The notes beneath the pieces are model-generated. The model saw only the letters and a list, made by a program, of their open reading frames with translations, did not search any database and was not told the DNA's origin. A DNA stretch of 64,000 bases, taken from contig JAVHNS010000019.1 of the NCBI GenBank assembly GCA_036872755.1, positions 124,001 through 188,000 on the forward strand. The letters are read 5' to 3'. Below, piece by piece: positions 10,923 to 23,897 of the stretch (position 1 is the stretch's first letter; each line of letters starts with the position of its first letter). The position numbers and the translations under genes were made by a program. The stretch comes from Orbilia blumenaviensis. Its lineage: Eukaryota; Ascomycota; Orbiliomycetes; Orbiliales; Orbiliaceae.

Positions 10923-11338
10923 GTCCGAGCCACTTGTGGCGTTGGCGACGCGAATTATTACTGAGCACATTTACATACAATTATCACAATATTCGTTATG
11001 ATATCATCTCCGTTAGATTTCAGTCTGCTAATGGAGCTGGATAGGCAGAGTCAAGTCGCAACCTTCCCTCGCGACTCTTCGGATTGGCATGGTAAGCTCA
11101 CACCCCACCCTGCGGCCCCACCACCACCACCCTACCCTGGAAAGCCTCTACCTGATGATCCTTTCATTTTTTTTCTCACGACGGTCAACATAGTCGATCC
11201 TATACCAGGTTCGATGTTGATGAGAATTACCCGTGACCGGGTTCGAATCTGAAATACACTTCAAAGCACATCGCTACAGTCCATATTGAATCAGTAAAAC
11301 AATTATTGGAAAACCAGTTAGCTGACAGTGTCCCTTGA
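10923..11338 (+). pseudogene. Coding-like tracts after the cryptic gene, frame-broken
   Basis: Short frames with protein-like composition follow in changing phase: 10923-10961 (ending GVGDANYY), 10983-11043 (NIRYDIISV then FQSANGAG) and 11210-11338. The last reads FDVDENYP, a TGA at 11234-11236, then 33 open codons including KYTSKHIATVHIESVKQLL. Another frame, 10998-11252, is also open and can splice at GTAAGC (11091). These may be further exons of the cryptic gene, a second gene, or the remains of one. I cannot assign a family. Confidence 0.28.
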
Positions 11339-11798
11339 AACTAGTGTCTACCGAAATTGAAAGGTATTCTTGAATTCCAACGAGGGTTTCTGGTGGCCAT
11401 AGCAACACCTTAGCACCATTTCCTTGCTCTGGACATAATCTTAGGTCTCAACATGACATATTTTGAAGGCCCATAATGGTCGGAGCTGCGCCAGTAGTAA
11501 AAGCATTAACCAGCTCCAACCCCTAATGCTTCGCAAAATCCGCATTGAGGGACTAAGCTTTCAAAATGAACATAAGGACATGCTTGTGTATTCTATGTAC
11601 ATGGATTCGCTATGAACAAGACATGAGACCTCGCCAATTGGCGTTGGCTTTCCCACGTTGTCAGCCTTACCCGTCCTCTTTGCCAACATCCTTTGGTCCC
11701 ACAACACAATACGTCGTGCTGGACGTCTTCTTCGTCTTCTTTTTTTTTTTCCTAAAAAAAGTATCCCTAGCGGGATGCCATATATGCTATCAATTGTA
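11339..11798. other. Spacer
   Basis: 460 bases between the coding-like tracts and the stop of the dsRBD-like gene. A poly(T)/poly(A) junction is at about 11739-11760. I see no supportable gene. Confidence 0.5.
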
Positions 11799-12376
11799 TT
11801 ACATAATCGGCGTGCTCGCATAAATTGCTTTTGATGGGGCAACAATCACGCCGGCAGCCTTTGCGAATTGGCTTTCGTTGACGGAAAACTGATAGGCGCG
11901 CTGCGCCGCAGCTTCCCGAGCAAGAACCTCGGATTCTGATATGCTTTCGCAATAATACTCTCGGTGGTTGACCCGGACAATACAGCTATAACCGCCGTTG
12001 CATTGGAGCACTTCGTAGTGTGGGTCTGGCCATCTCCGGCGGCGACAGAGACCTGAATAAGAGAATTAGTATATCTTAGCACTAGGTAATATCTATGTGT
12101 ATATTTTTATCAAGGTCCTTGTCTTGAACTATCAAATGATATTCGATAGTTCAATAAAATCGGAAATGTAGGCACAGAGGAATAGAATTTGGGCTTTAAA
12201 CATACTCGAAAGGTATAGAATGTAGTACATTACGCGAGCTGAATCGTTACTCGTTACCGTCCTCCTGGGGCTGGTTGTTGAAGTTTCGATACAGTTGGAA
12301 AGAATATCGTTTATTCCAGAACAAGGTCGATATTCTCAACTCTGCGAAATGCGGGCTGCTCGGGTTCAGCGGGGGC
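11799..12376 (-). CDS. dsRNA-binding-domain-like fungal protein, 3' exons
   Basis: Two exons are supported: 12258-12376 and 11799-12052, joined in phase (G|GTAACG donor, TTATTCAG acceptor). The last exon carries WPDPHYEVLQCNGG followed by YSCIVRVNHREYY and SEVLAREAAAQRAY, matching the dsRBD-like domain of many short Eurotiomycete proteins (pattern DPxYE, GYxCxVRVNxREY, ALAREAAA). The exon before it encodes an aromatic segment with RYSFQLYRNFNNQPQEDG. The 5' end is unresolved: the acceptor at 12377 requires an upstream exon in phase 2 and I found no convincing one. The open frame at 12717-12920 is a possible but unproven part. RNA binding is inferred from the domain only. The gene could be truncated. 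Confidence 0.55.
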
Positions 12377-14432
12377 CTAAAGTAACGAGTAAATGTCAAT
12401 CAGCAATGGATTACCAGGAGTATATATATAGGTTTGGTTACCAGCAGGAAAATGCGGCCCAAGTGATTGTGTGACAGAAAGCTAAGCAGGAGAGGGCTAG
12501 CTTAAAGGAACAAGAACAAGTGCCAGTCAGTTATTCGCAGAGGCTTGGGTGAAGAGATCGAGGACTGCTGTCAGAATAATGAAACGGAAGGACTGCTCTA
12601 TATGCTTCTCAACATTGAGACCAGATCATGAGTCAATGCAGTCTAAGAAAGAGCAATCATTGATCTGTTGCTTTATTTTATTTTATTATTTTGTTTTGCC
12701 TCTGGCCTCTTTGTGCTCAAGTTTGCCCCCAGACGAGGGCTTGGGATAGTGCAGATAGTATGCATGCATGTAACGTTTTGAGCATGACTTTGTTAAGCCG
12801 CGAAACTGCATTAGAAGCCATATGAACAATCAGCTCCCTAACATTAGCTAACGCTGCAGTGGAGGCTGTTGAGTTAAGTGCGGGAACAATTTGTCGGAAC
12901 AATCTTAAGGCAATCCGCAATGCCTATTGAGGGAATGGCTTTTAAACAGTCCGACGTCCAGGTATCCCGAGCACCCTATCCCGACGCAGCCGCCTGCATT
13001 GAGGAGCCCTTATTGATGCTGGCCATACAGATATTTTATTTATCTATATATTTTTTTAATTATTTTTTTTTAGAAGATAAACTCTTATTTTCTCCGCATG
13101 ACACGGCTTGCCATTGGTAGTATGAAGAGCACGGAGAGAGAGGATCACGTACTGCTCATTGAAACGATTTCACCCCGCGAAAGATGTATGAAATCGAATC
13201 GGATATGGAGTTTGACCAGCGAATTTGCTGAAACTCGAGCGGCACGCTGCTTGCTGGATTGCTTGCTTCGAACGGCGTGCATATTGCATGTTTGCATCTT
13301 CCTGGTGCATGAGTGAGACGAATGATGTGCATGGTGCTTGATCAGGGTATATTGGCAGGCAGTTGCTGCTAGTTTGCGGTTATGCACGATGAGTTGGCAA
13401 AACATGAAGCCTGTCTGCAAGGGAGAGAAGGGTTAATTGATTGTCAAAAACAAGAGTTTGCTTTCTTAGGTGCGTTATGCTGAAAGGGAACGAATACCTA
13501 AAGGATAAGAATATAGATAGCGGGCTTGGAAGTAGAAGGCCTCGACGACGTCCACCAGAGGGGGGCCCACCGAGGCCGGCATATCCGCCGTAACAAAACG
13601 GGACCGGTTTGTGAGTTCAGAAGCACTGCATCGTCGCCATTCAGTTGACCCGCAGCGGTCATTGGGAATGAGCTGGGGTGGTCCACAATACGAGAGTGTG
13701 TGTGCGTGTCTGTATGTATGCGCACATGTATGTATGTATGTATGTATGTATGTATGTACCGTCCAAGGTACTGCCTGGGATACACTAGTTTGGGATCGTG
13801 AAAAAGCGGAGAGGGCGGATGACATGATAGATGCTGTTTGTCAAAGGATCTGTCAAAGCTGCTGCTGCAGTGGATGGCGCCATATTGGCCTCAACCTAAC
13901 ATTGCCGCTGCGAGATAGGAATATCGTGGGATCGCGGTCGAGGAGGAGCAGGAGTAGAAGTGGGGAAACCCCTCCGCTTGTTGCAATCCAAAGCATGCAA
14001 CACCGGTTTCAAAAAACGGCAGCCAGAATCAAGTTGGTCTCGAGATACTTGTGCATAGCTCTGTCACATTATGGCACGCTCGCTCTGCATACGAAGCAGC
14101 CTTGAATTTAGGTCGATAGTAGTTATGATATTCAATAGCTCAGTAATTCATGGTTCACGGGCGGGTACGCGAGCAAATGTCTCTGGTTTACGATTATGTG
14201 CAAAGATTCTTCCCTCAGGAAACCCCTTCAGGTGAGAGGGGTGTATTTATTTCTGTCTCTTTGAAACACATATGTCCCAAGAAAGAGAGGATACAAAAGG
14301 CTATCAAAAAACAGAGGAAAGAGAGAGAGAGGTCCAAAGTTATCCTCTCGTCATGACGAGGCAAATAAAACCGTTAAATACATTATAAGAGTCTGCTAAG
14401 ACCGACAATCGCCTACCCAAAGTCAAAGCCGT
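12377..14432. other. Spacer, possible 5' exons of the dsRBD-like gene
   Basis: About 2 kb with no clear gene. The minus-strand frame 12717-12920 is helix-like and Ala/Leu-rich and follows an AATAG acceptor-like site, so it may be an exon. The frames at 13475-13825 (-) and 13611-14105 (+) run through a GTAT microsatellite and look spurious. 14310-14335 is purine-rich. The distal part is probably the polyubiquitin 3' UTR. Confidence 0.4.
13711..13758. repeat. (GTAT)n microsatellite
   Basis: Tandem GTAT units, interrupted once by GCGCACAT. The same tetranucleotide recurs at 18917-18942 and 45243-45340. Confidence 0.9.
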
Positions 14433-15491
<1,059 letters not shown>

Positions 15492-16535
15492 CTTGTCTGA
15501 TTTTTAGGATGTTTTTGTTCGAAGATAATAAGATGGAAGAAAAGCAGCGTGTTTCTTGACGGCAAGCAAGATATAGGAGATGAGGTTTTGAATGGGATTG
15601 TAAGATGAAGAAAGAGAAAAGATGAGAGGCGGAGGAAGAGAGGAGCTTAAATAGCTGGTAGGTTGGGGAGATGGGGGCTGAGCTGAGCACACCCAGCAAC
15701 ACAAGCTTTCTCAGACTGACAAAAGGAAGGGTGGGTATCGGGCGTGTTGGGGGGCAACGAAGGGTGTGGAAGGCGCCGGAACGTGACTCCAGGGAAGAAG
15801 AAGAAGAAGAGTCATGACGTTGTTGGGTACATGTACCATGTAAGTACGTGCACATACCTAGCATAGCGTCCAGCCACAAGGCAGCCTGGGAGTGACTCTA
15901 CCACTCTCCACTACACAGGTATCTAGCATTAGCATACATATGGGGTATACATACATGTGTAGGTATACCATGTCCATGTCCACCCTGCACTCTCTGGATC
16001 CTAAAGCAGGTAGCCTGTGCGAACTAGTCATTCGAGGATCCAGGGAAAGTAGGATGTACCAAGTAGTAGGATCTTTGGGCTGCAGCTGGCTGGCGAGGCG
16101 CTCGGTCTGTATCCCTGTTGGTGTTGTCTTGGCGTTGGGGGGTGATATCTATGCGTAAGTAGGTACCTAGGTATCTATAGTAAAAATACTCTCTACATCT
16201 GAGAAGCCATTCAAGGGCTCGAGAGTGCTAGATAGACTGAGCTTTTGATGATTCGAATTTATTTGATAGCCGGGACAATCAAAAAAAAAAAAAAAAAAAT
16301 ACTTGTCTACAATTAGTACTCTAGATCTATCGTACTGAGACCACACTGCTAGCCAGGCCTCGTTCTGTTTAAGCATATAAGCTGACTTATACTTAGTATA
16401 CACATACACGAATCAAACTCCGTATCAAACACAGATCGAAATCTAACAAAGAGAAGGCAATGAAAGGGAAACCGTGAAGAGCGGACAAGCATGCCTGCAG
16501 AGGGTATAGGAGTGGAAGCAGATATATCAAGCCGA
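15492..16535. promoter_or_regulatory. Polyubiquitin promoter and thiolase 3' region
   Basis: 1.04 kb between UBI4 and the thiolase, both on the minus strand. On the minus strand a CTATTTAAG TATA-like word lies about 155 bases before the UBI4 ATG. A 19-base A tract is at 16281-16299 and an AGGTACCTAGG palindromic cluster at about 16153-16176. The frames at 15448-15879 are promoter shadow. Confidence 0.45.
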
Positions 16536-18187
16536 CTACGCCTCATTCACGAACACCGCCGCCAAGCCCATCCCTGTTCCAATGCACATGCTGGTAACAC
16601 CAATCTTCTTGCCTGTCCTCTTCAGCTCTGGCATCAATGTCGCGATCTGTCTCGCACCAGTGCAGCCCAATGGATGACCAAATGCGATTGCCCCTCCCTT
16701 GGGATTGATCTTAGTGTGATCCAATCCCAACTCATTCGCGCACCACAGGCACTGTGATGCAAACGCCTCGTTGATCTCATAGATATCAACGTCGTCCTTG
16801 CTCAGGCCGGTCTTCTCCAAAACTTTCGGAATAGCCTTCCATGGGCCAACACCCATCAGAAGTGGAGGGACACCAGCGACCGCCGCTGTAACATACTTGC
16901 CCATGATATTGAGGCCAAGTTGTTCAGCCTTAGAGCGCTTCATCAATAAAACGGCAGCGGCGCCGTCTGAGACCTGAGACGCGTTACCGGCGTGGATAGA
17001 ACCATCCTTTGCAAAGGCTGGTCGGATCTTGCCCAGTGATTCAGCAGTCATGCCGGGCCTGACACCATCATCCTTGGAAACTACAATCTGCTTTGTCTCG
17101 CCAGATTTAGGGTCCTCAAATGATACAGTCAAAGGAACGATTTCCTCATCAAAAAGCCCAGCTTTCTGAGCCTTTTCGGCTTTTTGGAAAGATTCTGCGG
17201 CAAACTTGTCTTGTGATGCCCTGCTAACACCCTTATCTTTGGCCATTGCTTCCGAGAGTTGACCCATTGGAACTTTGCAGTTGGCTGCCTCGGCATTCCC
17301 GTCTAACAGTGGGGAGAATTCAGAGACGGCACCAGGTCTATTGGCATTCATTTACGAATTAGATAACCGTACGGGAGGGATATATCGTTGATAACAGATA
17401 CCATTTAAGAAAGAGGGGGGGGGTTTCATACCCATAATTTTGTGTCATGCTTTCACAACCAGCCCCGATACCAACATCGATCATGCCAGCCTTGATTTGG
17501 TTGGCGATATCGATGACAGCTTGAAGGCCGCTCGAGCATTGTCTGTTGAGAGCCCTGACGGCAGTTGTAACTGGGAAACCGGCAACGATGGCTGCGGCGC
17601 GGAACTCGGTGGCACCGGCACCAGGAGCAAGGACGTTGCCGACAGCGATATCCTCGACCAATTCTGGGTTGATACCCTACAGACCACAAGATGAGTTAGA
17701 CTTTGATATACATGGCGCTGCAGATGGTAATCCTCTTCTTTTTCTTTTTTCTCCCACACTTACCGATTTCTGGATAACACCCTTCAGAACGCCAGCAAGA
17801 AGGTCAGCCCCAGCTGTGTCCTTGAAACCGCCCTTTCCGCCTCTAGTGAGAGCAGTTCTCAGCGCAGAGACGATGACAACCTAAAACCCAAAAAGGGAGA
17901 AACATCATCAGCGTGATATTCCCATATATCTCAATTTGTAACCGAGAAGGATGGAAGTATGGGAGAGAGTCTGCCACGGAGCTGGAGATCATACGTCGTC
18001 GGGATTTTTCGCGAGCAGAGCATCACGAGCACTGGACGGGACGCCAGAGATCTGGTTCGAGAGTTGAGATAGGCGCTGGGCTGAAAAAAGTATTCTTTGT
18101 TAGCTAGCTATTTTAGATTTGATTCCAAGCCAGATCTAGGTTCCGTGATCGTGATATCTCTCCATCATTCATATACATACCAGCCAT
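16536..18187 (-). CDS. POT1: 3-ketoacyl-CoA thiolase, peroxisomal (acetyl-CoA C-acyltransferase)
   Basis: Five exons: 18181-18187 (7 bases: ATG, GCT, G), 17995-18080, 17764-17880, 17432-17676 and 16536-17337; 418 residues. It performs the last step of beta-oxidation, cleaving 3-ketoacyl-CoA to acetyl-CoA and a shortened acyl-CoA. The N-terminus contains RLSQLSNQI, close to a PTS2 peroxisomal signal (R-L-x5-H/Q-L). Seen: the acyl-accepting Cys in NRQCSSG (about residue 117), NEAFASQ, GGAIAFGHPLGCTGAR and the second catalytic Cys in SMCIGTGMG. The 7-base first coding exon would be missed by an open-frame search, and without it the targeting signal is lost. A mitochondrial location cannot be fully excluded. 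Confidence 0.96.
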
Positions 18188-19136
18188 GATTACTTAGTAA
18201 TTACTCAAGTAGTTCTGTGAACCTTGTGATTTATCGATATAAAAGCTAAGGAATCGAGAGATTTCTACGAATATATAGATATATCCCTAAGTACGTATAT
18301 TAAACGTGTATAATATTTTAGAAAGATAAAGTTCGGCAGCCAACCTTCGAATCTGGATATGCTCTCGATGTTAAATAGTTGGTCGCGGGTTCGCTAGGAT
18401 TTCACATGTCAGCACCACCAACGCCTTGGAGCTGGCCAAAGGAAGCAAGCGCATGCACAAGGAAGCAGGCCGGCATGAGACTACGCCAGACTAGTGGTTA
18501 ACCCCAGGACCCCGGACTTTTCCAAAGGCCTCGCTTTGGATTAGCCTGCAATGCCCAGCGGCCTGCTTCCGGAGCTGGTGCTGGCTAGAAACCAGTTCAG
18601 GTCCCGAATTCGAGCCGAGGCATATGCCTCAACGCCTTATGCCTGCCTGCGACTTTTTACAGTTCCAGTTGCATTGATTACCTATTACCCCACGGGATTT
18701 CTTTCTTTTTTTTAAAAAAAATACAAAACAACAAAAAAATTTTAAAAATGTAAAATTCTGTAGACCTCCCGAAAAACACTATTCTGGAATAGAATAGAAT
18801 AAAATAAAATAAAGACTTGGGTCGCGTCGTACAGACTGGGTAAGTCGATAGCCAGTAGAGGTTAGTAAGTACCTAAATACCCATTCCCCAACCTACGTCC
18901 GCGTCCACGACCACAGACATGTATGTATGTATGTATGTATGTACCTAGTACATATAGTAGATCTAGTAGTATGCCAGGCTAATTCAAATGCATCATTAGT
19001 ACCTGCGCCTGCCACTGTATAGCTGTGCTATCTAGGTGGATCCCACAATACGCATATCCCTCTATACCTCTTTCCAAGTAAGTACCTATTTGCCTGGAGG
19101 CATATAAGTACCTAGGTATATATAAATATACCCGCC
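18188..19136. promoter_or_regulatory. Divergent region between thiolase and acyltransferase
   Basis: 949 bases. It contains a GTAT microsatellite (18917-18942), AT-rich tracts at 18705-18750 and a TACCTAGGTATATA cluster just before the acyltransferase ATG. AGATAA and AGATAG words occur, but I found no full ATCWGATAA iron-GATA site. Confidence 0.4.
18917..18942. repeat. (GTAT)n microsatellite
   Basis: About six tandem GTAT units in the divergent promoter. Confidence 0.9.
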
Positions 19137-20484
19137 ATGGGCCACTTCAGCACCCTCTACCTGCCGACGGACCCTCCTGTCGCCAGGTCCTTGGCCTGTG
19201 AAGCATCTCGTCCCTCGGAAGGCCTCGAAGTCATCACTGCCATAATCTCAACCCCAGGAAGTGAAAATAGCAGCAGTTCGAGTTCCAATTCCGACACGGT
19301 TCGCGCAGTAACTGAAACGGTACCGGGCCAGTCACATATCACCACCCGCCTCAATGTCACCGTCAATCCACAGAGTTCTGCCAATCATTTGCAAGTCATC
19401 TGGACCGCCCTGTACTGGTATTTCCAGTATACAAGCGGTGTGGCTGTCGAGGTGCCCAAGGGAAAACCCGTTCCGGAGCGGTTTGTGGAACTCATCCTCG
19501 AGTCCGATACGCCGGCTGCCCGTCTCGAACTCGGTTCTCAACTAGAGCGTCTTGGGCTTGTAGATATCCAAATCCAAGGCGAAGAGTTGGTGCATTTGGT
19601 CTTTGCCAATGTCTTCTGGCAGTTGCCTCCAGAACTGTTCTTGTCGAACCTCAATGCGCACCGATATCTTCCTGCGAAACCGTTAAGGTATACTCTATCC
19701 AATGGGGTCATCCGGCACCCGAAAAGGCCTCTCCCGCCCCCTCCACAGCTTCCATTCTACACTCGCCACTGTATCTCAGATAAAGTGAATTCTGTGTTCA
19801 AACTCAGGCCTGTCGACATGTCCGACCTAGATCTGATACACAAATGGATGAATAATCCTAGAGTGTCAGAATTCTGGGGTGAACAAGGTCCGATCGACCA
19901 CCAGAAGAAGTTCTTGGAAACCTGCCTAGCCAGCAAGCACTCTTTCACTGCCATCGGGAGCTGGAATGACTTGGATGCAGATGGGAATCTTACCGGCTGG
20001 AGAGATGCTTGCTTCTTCGATATTTACTGGGTAAAGGAAGATCACTTAGCTCGTTATGCAAACAATGTCCAAGATTGGGATAGGGGCGTGCATCTGCTAG
20101 TGGGCGAAGACTGGGCCAGAGGGAGATCCACCGCGTGGCTTGATTCTATAGTTCACTGTAAGTTCCCGGTCAGCCTACTTGGAACCCCTTTGCGAGGTGC
20201 ATATCATATTGATAACGCTATGAACACTCTCTAGTTATGTTCCTTTCCGATCCCAGGACACAATCGGTTTATCTTGAACCTCGAGTGGACAACGAATTGT
20301 AAGTGAGAATTGTCTACCCCATCCATAAAACATAAGTAATTCTCGCCCTCCGGCGCTAACAATCGTTAGGTTCATCCGGTTATTGACTCGGTATGGGTTC
20401 TATAAGGTAAAGGACTTTGCTTTTCCTCACAAGCAAGCTGCTTTGATGAAACTAGATCGTGATTACTGGAAGGGATGTCATTAG
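19137..20484 (+). CDS. N5-hydroxyornithine acyltransferase, siderophore pathway (SidL/SidF type)
   Basis: Three exons, 19137-20157, 20235-20298 and 20370-20484, give 399 residues. The C-terminal half is the GNAT-like IucB/MbtK acyltransferase domain: FKLRPVDMSDLDLIHKW, NNPRVSEFWGE, then FLSDPRTQSVYLEPRVDN and LLTRYGFYKVKDFAFPHKQ. The N-terminal half is less conserved, as in the fungal enzymes. These transfer an acetyl or anhydromevalonyl group from CoA to N5-hydroxyornithine, giving the hydroxamate of ferricrocin- or fusarinine-type siderophores. The C-terminus ends GCH, without an SKL-type peroxisomal signal, which favours the SidL (acetyl, intracellular) type; this is inference. No NRPS or monooxygenase gene is adjacent. 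Confidence 0.82.
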
Positions 20485-21063
20485 ATCACAGTCCTCGGGT
20501 GGTAGCCTTTCGACGCTTACATATATGATCGTCATCGTCATCATAATGATATAAATATGAAATCTGTCAAAAGCATTATTTGGTAGTGTTGGACTGACTG
20601 CCTGCACACACAAAAAATGATGCCCGCATATTAAAGCCCACACCTTGACGGAGAAGCCCGAAAGTACCGTGATACTATGGTAGACTCTGATTTCATCAAG
20701 ATTTTGTTTGTACGCGGAGCCTAGTTCCCAAACTCCTTTTGGCTATTAGCTTCATTACTAGATTCCTAATCAAGCACGGGTTCGATCTATATATCAAAAA
20801 GATACATCATATACTCCGTCCTAAGCCTGGTAACGATAAAACAGTAAAAATTTACAAAACACTCAACCTGGTAACAAATTAGTAAAGACTCTGGGGGCTG
20901 ACTTTAGTGAATATCCTCAGCCGGCGTATCCAAGATCTTTACAAATAAAGTCGGCAACAAGGCCGGTTTCATATGTTGCCCGGTCGTGGACTGTACCCGA
21001 AACAAACAAGAAAAAAAAGAATGTTTTCCTCAGAGAAAGCTTCAAGGTTGGCGTGATTGGCGT
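20485..21063. other. Convergent 3' spacer
   Basis: 579 bases between two convergent stops. AT-rich, holding both 3' UTRs. I see no gene. Confidence 0.6.
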
Positions 21064-23478
21064 TTAGAGGCGTGGGTTCGTGAGGATCCAGTTCCATATT
21101 TCCTTTCCATCTACAAACAACCTATATTTGAGAACTGCTTGCCCAGGGCTCGTGGAATCGATTTCAACCGCCCCAAATTTAGAATTCCCATCGGGTATGT
21201 ATCTGTGCAGGTATGTTAGCAATATGATAAATATAATTTAGGAGAGCTTGAAAGAAAGAAAGAAAGAAGGGAAGAAAGCGCTTACTTAATGAGAACGTCC
21301 TCATTGTCTCTTTGCCGGTATGTTCTGACGGGGAGGTAGAATTGGCTGAGAGGAGAACAAGAGAACTCATGTACAGTTGCAGAAGCGGGATAAGGCGAAC
21401 CTGGAGGGGGCGGGAGTCTAAGAAATACGTTAATTTTATATATATATATATTTTTTGAAAATTTCAAGGTATCGGACGAGCGACATACGCTGTGGCAGCA
21501 AACTCATGCCTATCGCCAGATAGGACCACCACACCAGCACCTTTGACCGACCACGCGGCTTCCAAGATTTTAGAACGTTCCCACTGAAACCCCCGCCATG
21601 TATCATTTCCGTTGACCTGCCAATTCTTGGTTAATGGAACACTGCTGACAATAAATTTCCATTGAATGTCCTTATCGGATCTACGAAGCCATTCAAGAAG
21701 TTCATGTAGCTGTGCTGCGCCTAACATCGTCTTCTCGGGACCATCCGCAACGCCGTTGGGAGATCTATAACGTCGAGTATCAAGTAAAAAGAACGATGCT
21801 GGCCCCCAGTTAAATGTGTAGTATGTCGAATTTTCTCTGATGGGAGGGGGGTTGACTTGGTGTTGGTATGACTTGAAAGGGTCGACTGCTGCTGCATAGA
21901 GGCCACTTTCGCCTTTGTCCCAATCATTTGCAATCTCGTGGTCCTAAATTCTGTATTAGACCATAAGTCCAAGATACTAGTGCACTTAGTAATGACCTAC
22001 ATCGTAGACGTGGATCCAGGGTAGATGGTCACCAACACCAGGCCAATCCGCAGACGAATATATCTGACGATAGTTCATCCGGTACGCCTCTATATCCTTC
22101 CCGGGCCGCATTGGAACCTGTAAGAAATACTGTAAGGAAGGACTCCTAAGAAAACTTCGGATAGGACTTAACACATCGTACATCAATATAGATAAAATCC
22201 CCTAGGAAGAGCATAAACTGCGCTTTAAGTTCTGGGAGGAGCTTTCCCAATGTCTTAAAACCGGGGATGTGCAATGGGTGCGAGAATGGATTGTAAGGAA
22301 CCCTTTGCTTTATGCACGATGTCTACAACAAATTTAGTATATTTCAACTTTTTGAAATGGTAGTGGGAACTAACTGATAAGAAGGTAAATTTGCCTTTGG
22401 TACCGTGTTTCGGAGCCGTTGTAAAGCTTCCAGTATGGTTCCCAGTTGTAAGGTACTGATATTTTGTCCCAGGTTTGAGGCCTGGGATGGTCACGGAAAC
22501 CGTATAATCTGTTTCCTCGGTAAATTCCCCAACTTGAAGAGTGTTCCATCTAGCAGGAAGCTTTATAGTACTAGATTCAGCTACTTCTCGCCATGACACA
22601 ACGTATACCGGTGAATGTTTAACATAGTCCGAACTGCCTGGTTCTCGAACAAGAACCCGTGCGGAATGATCAGATACCCAGCCGGTTCTTGCGAATGAGA
22701 GATCGTGCCCCTTGTGGTAATTGGGTAACGTATATGTGGCGTCATATACGGCAGCGAAACAGAGGGCATTAACAAGGAAGGAAACAAGTGTAAGAAAGGG
22801 ATTGTCTGTTAGACTGGGCGTCCCGAGAATCAAAGTCTTCCAAGCAGCTGTTTTCTGGCGAGTCGATACTTTTACTTTCGTGGCTTCGATGACCACCCTA
22901 CCAGCTGACGACTTGCCATCCTGACTACCCTTTGATGCTGAAGGCTCTTGTGCTGACCGGATGGTCACATCGGATTCGGACTTTGTTGTAAACAGGGGTT
23001 TCGATAAAGAGAGTGCGAGGTATGCGGGCAAAAAGATTGCAAACGAAGGTCCCAGTACCTTAGGGATCCACTACAGCTTCCACAATTTTATCATTAGGAG
23101 TCTCCATACAAATTAAAAGCTTGATCACCAAGACTGGAAGCAGGCAGCGGTAGCTGGGGCCGCTATTTGGAGCTTCAGGACAACCCGAACGTGTTCGATG
23201 TTCGTTTGGAACCATGAACGGTATTCGCTATCAGGAGGAGCTTACTGGGCCAGGAATCTAAATTAAGGAGGGAAGCTAGTGAGCTGCAAGTCGGCCTACA
23301 GTAACCAGATAGGTATGGAGTTAATGATATCTAGGGATCGAAGCCTACTGACCCATCTCAAAAATACATATGCGAATGTCCTGATGGCAAGAGTTGTCGT
23401 CACTGCTAGTTTCTCGCAGATCGAATGTGGGATCGGGCCCAGATCTAAAGCCTGCAAACCCTCAAACGCGCTGGGCAT
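21064..23478 (-). CDS. PhoD-type metallophosphatase with N-terminal membrane segments
   Basis: Exons: 23353-23478, 22375-23070, 22182-22322, 22001-22117, 21489-21943, 21286-21417 and 21064-21202; 601 residues. The start ATG at 23478 opens a helical N-terminus; hydrophobic stretches follow (LGPSFAIFLPAYLALSLS, then LVSFLVNALCFAAVY). A fibronectin/PhoD N-domain is followed by the metallophosphatase core: FLGDFIYID, WIHVYDDHEIANDWDKG, WGPASFFLLDTRRYR and VVVLSGDRHEFAA, the expected metal-binding Asp, Asn and His positions. Such enzymes hydrolyse phosphomonoesters or diesters at membranes. The join from exon 1 to exon 2 is the least certain. A 12-base microexon flanked by TTTAG and GTAAGC may lie between them and would add four residues. 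Confidence 0.88.
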
Positions 23479-23897
23479 TTTGGAGTATCATCAAAGTCGC
23501 CGTGGTGGTGGTGGTTGTTGTTTCGAGGTACCGTATTTACTTGCTTAATTAGCTAGGGAGGCGGATGCATATGGCCTGACTGCAACTAATCCTACAGCTA
23601 TAGCCTATAGCTAGATCCTTTTGGGTTGTGGTGTGTTGTTGGTGTTGTTGTCGATGATGAGCCATCGCGCGCAACGTGACGTAAATCCATGACATCAAAA
23701 CTGAGCTGATTGGGTTGTATCTGATTCATCTGATTAGATTACTATTCCATCAGATAAGATTAGATCGCGCTACCAACTATCAACACCACTGATATCCACT
23801 AATAAGGTAGTATATCAGTATCGATTAGCTTCGAGCTAGTAGTATTCTACAATCAATTACATTTCAGCCCGTGCCGCCTACCAGAAGCCCTATCGAT
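23479..23897. promoter_or_regulatory. Divergent promoter with GATA sites
   Basis: 419 bases between the PhoD-like gene and the dynactin gene. ATCAGATAA at 23749-23757 matches the ATCWGATAA iron-GATA core, and several GATT/GATA words surround it (23705-23770). Pyrimidine-rich repeats of GTTGTTG type lie at 23505-23525 and 23625-23650. Confidence 0.4.

Noticed and set aside
11235..11248. tRNA B-box-like word GGTTCGAATCT
   Set aside because: No A box, acceptor stem or anticodon arm can be placed around it; it falls inside a coding-like tract.
13475..14105. Open frames on both strands around 13.5-14.1 kb
   Set aside because: They owe their length to a GTAT microsatellite and show Tyr/Val/Cys or His/Thr periodic peptides.
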